Source: Novispirillum itersonii
GTDB lineage: Bacteria > Pseudomonadota > Alphaproteobacteria > Rhodospirillales > Rhodospirillaceae
DNA: 64,000 nucleotides
Assembly (NCBI RefSeq): GCF_014205675.1
Contig: NZ_JACIIX010000012.1
Location: forward strand, 62,001-126,000
Direction of reading: 5' to 3'
The translations under genes were made by a program, and so were the position numbers. Under the pieces are notes generated by a model, which ran no database searches, was not told the DNA's origin, and saw only the letters and a program-made list of their open reading frames with translations. This document shows positions 63,995 to 64,000 of the stretch, piece after piece (within the stretch, counting starts at the first letter, position 1; the number at the start of each line of letters is the position of its first letter).

Positions 63995-64000
63995 ATGCTG
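63995..64000 (+). CDS. Start of a further gene (cut by window edge)
   Basis: ATG at 63995 is preceded by GGAAGGA (63979-63985) at a usable distance, and the region before it is non-coding. Only two codons are visible, so nothing can be said about the product. Confidence 0.4.

Overview
The window reads as a stretch of a high-GC alphaproteobacterial chromosome, most like the Rhodospirillales (Azospirillum/Novispirillum relatives). The grounds are the G/C-rich third codon positions, dense short-gap operons with ATGA and TGATG overlaps, the order ABC-F / thyA / folA followed further on by hflK / hflC / degP, two chemotaxis receptors and a BigR/SqrR-type sulfide regulator. This placement is inference; no rRNA or tRNA gene was seen. 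Nearly all of the sequence is ordinary core or accessory coding DNA. The exception is about 47.2-49.3 kb, which is strikingly AT-rich.

Layout. 0-4 kb: cut LysR regulator, nitrilase, MFS exporter, LysE exporter and Lrp regulator. 4.2-8.4 kb: aromatic aminotransferase, YitT membrane protein, and a histidine kinase with an unusual XRE-REC response regulator. 8.5-14.4 kb: EVE protein, zinc-peptidase-like protein, AlkD-type protein, DppA-like peptidase, LprI-like secreted protein, aspartate aminotransferase and ndk. 14.7-18.5 kb: ABC-F ATPase, thyA and folA (translationally coupled), then a CheY-like regulator. 18.5-22.3 kb: an orphan RiPP-type precursor peptide with an NHLP leader, a LysR / Tat-exported MBL-fold pair, and the Mrp iron-sulfur carrier. 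22.7-26.8 kb: hflK, hflC and degP. 27-35 kb: a complete ferric-siderophore uptake cassette (two ABC half-transporters, AraC regulator, TonB receptor, MFS permease) with two Fur-box-like sites and no siderophore synthetase. 35-42.9 kb: chemoreceptor, FAD-linked dehydrogenase, a solute-binding protein, an SDR, and a sulfide module (BigR-like repressor, SQR, YgaP-like membrane protein). 42.9-47.2 kb: a divergent RND efflux pair.

47.2-49.3 kb is an AT-rich island with two overlapping genes: a DEDDh-type 3'-5' exonuclease and a minimal nucleotidyltransferase of unknown family. It is the best candidate for an undescribed system here. 49.4-54.4 kb holds the DabA/DabB inorganic-carbon pump with a divergent LysR regulator. 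54.5-64 kb holds a Cys-rich secreted protein, a cobalamin-pathway decarboxylase, a second chemoreceptor, a methyltransferase, and two membrane-associated GTPases bracketing a MarR/CynX-type pair.

Repeat content includes REP-like hairpins that recur with compensatory changes (47.2 and 60.6 kb), a 42-bp tandem repeat, a 24-bp tandem repeat before the ABC-F gene, a 17-bp tandem repeat running into the Lrp gene, and a duplicated hairpin leader before hflK.
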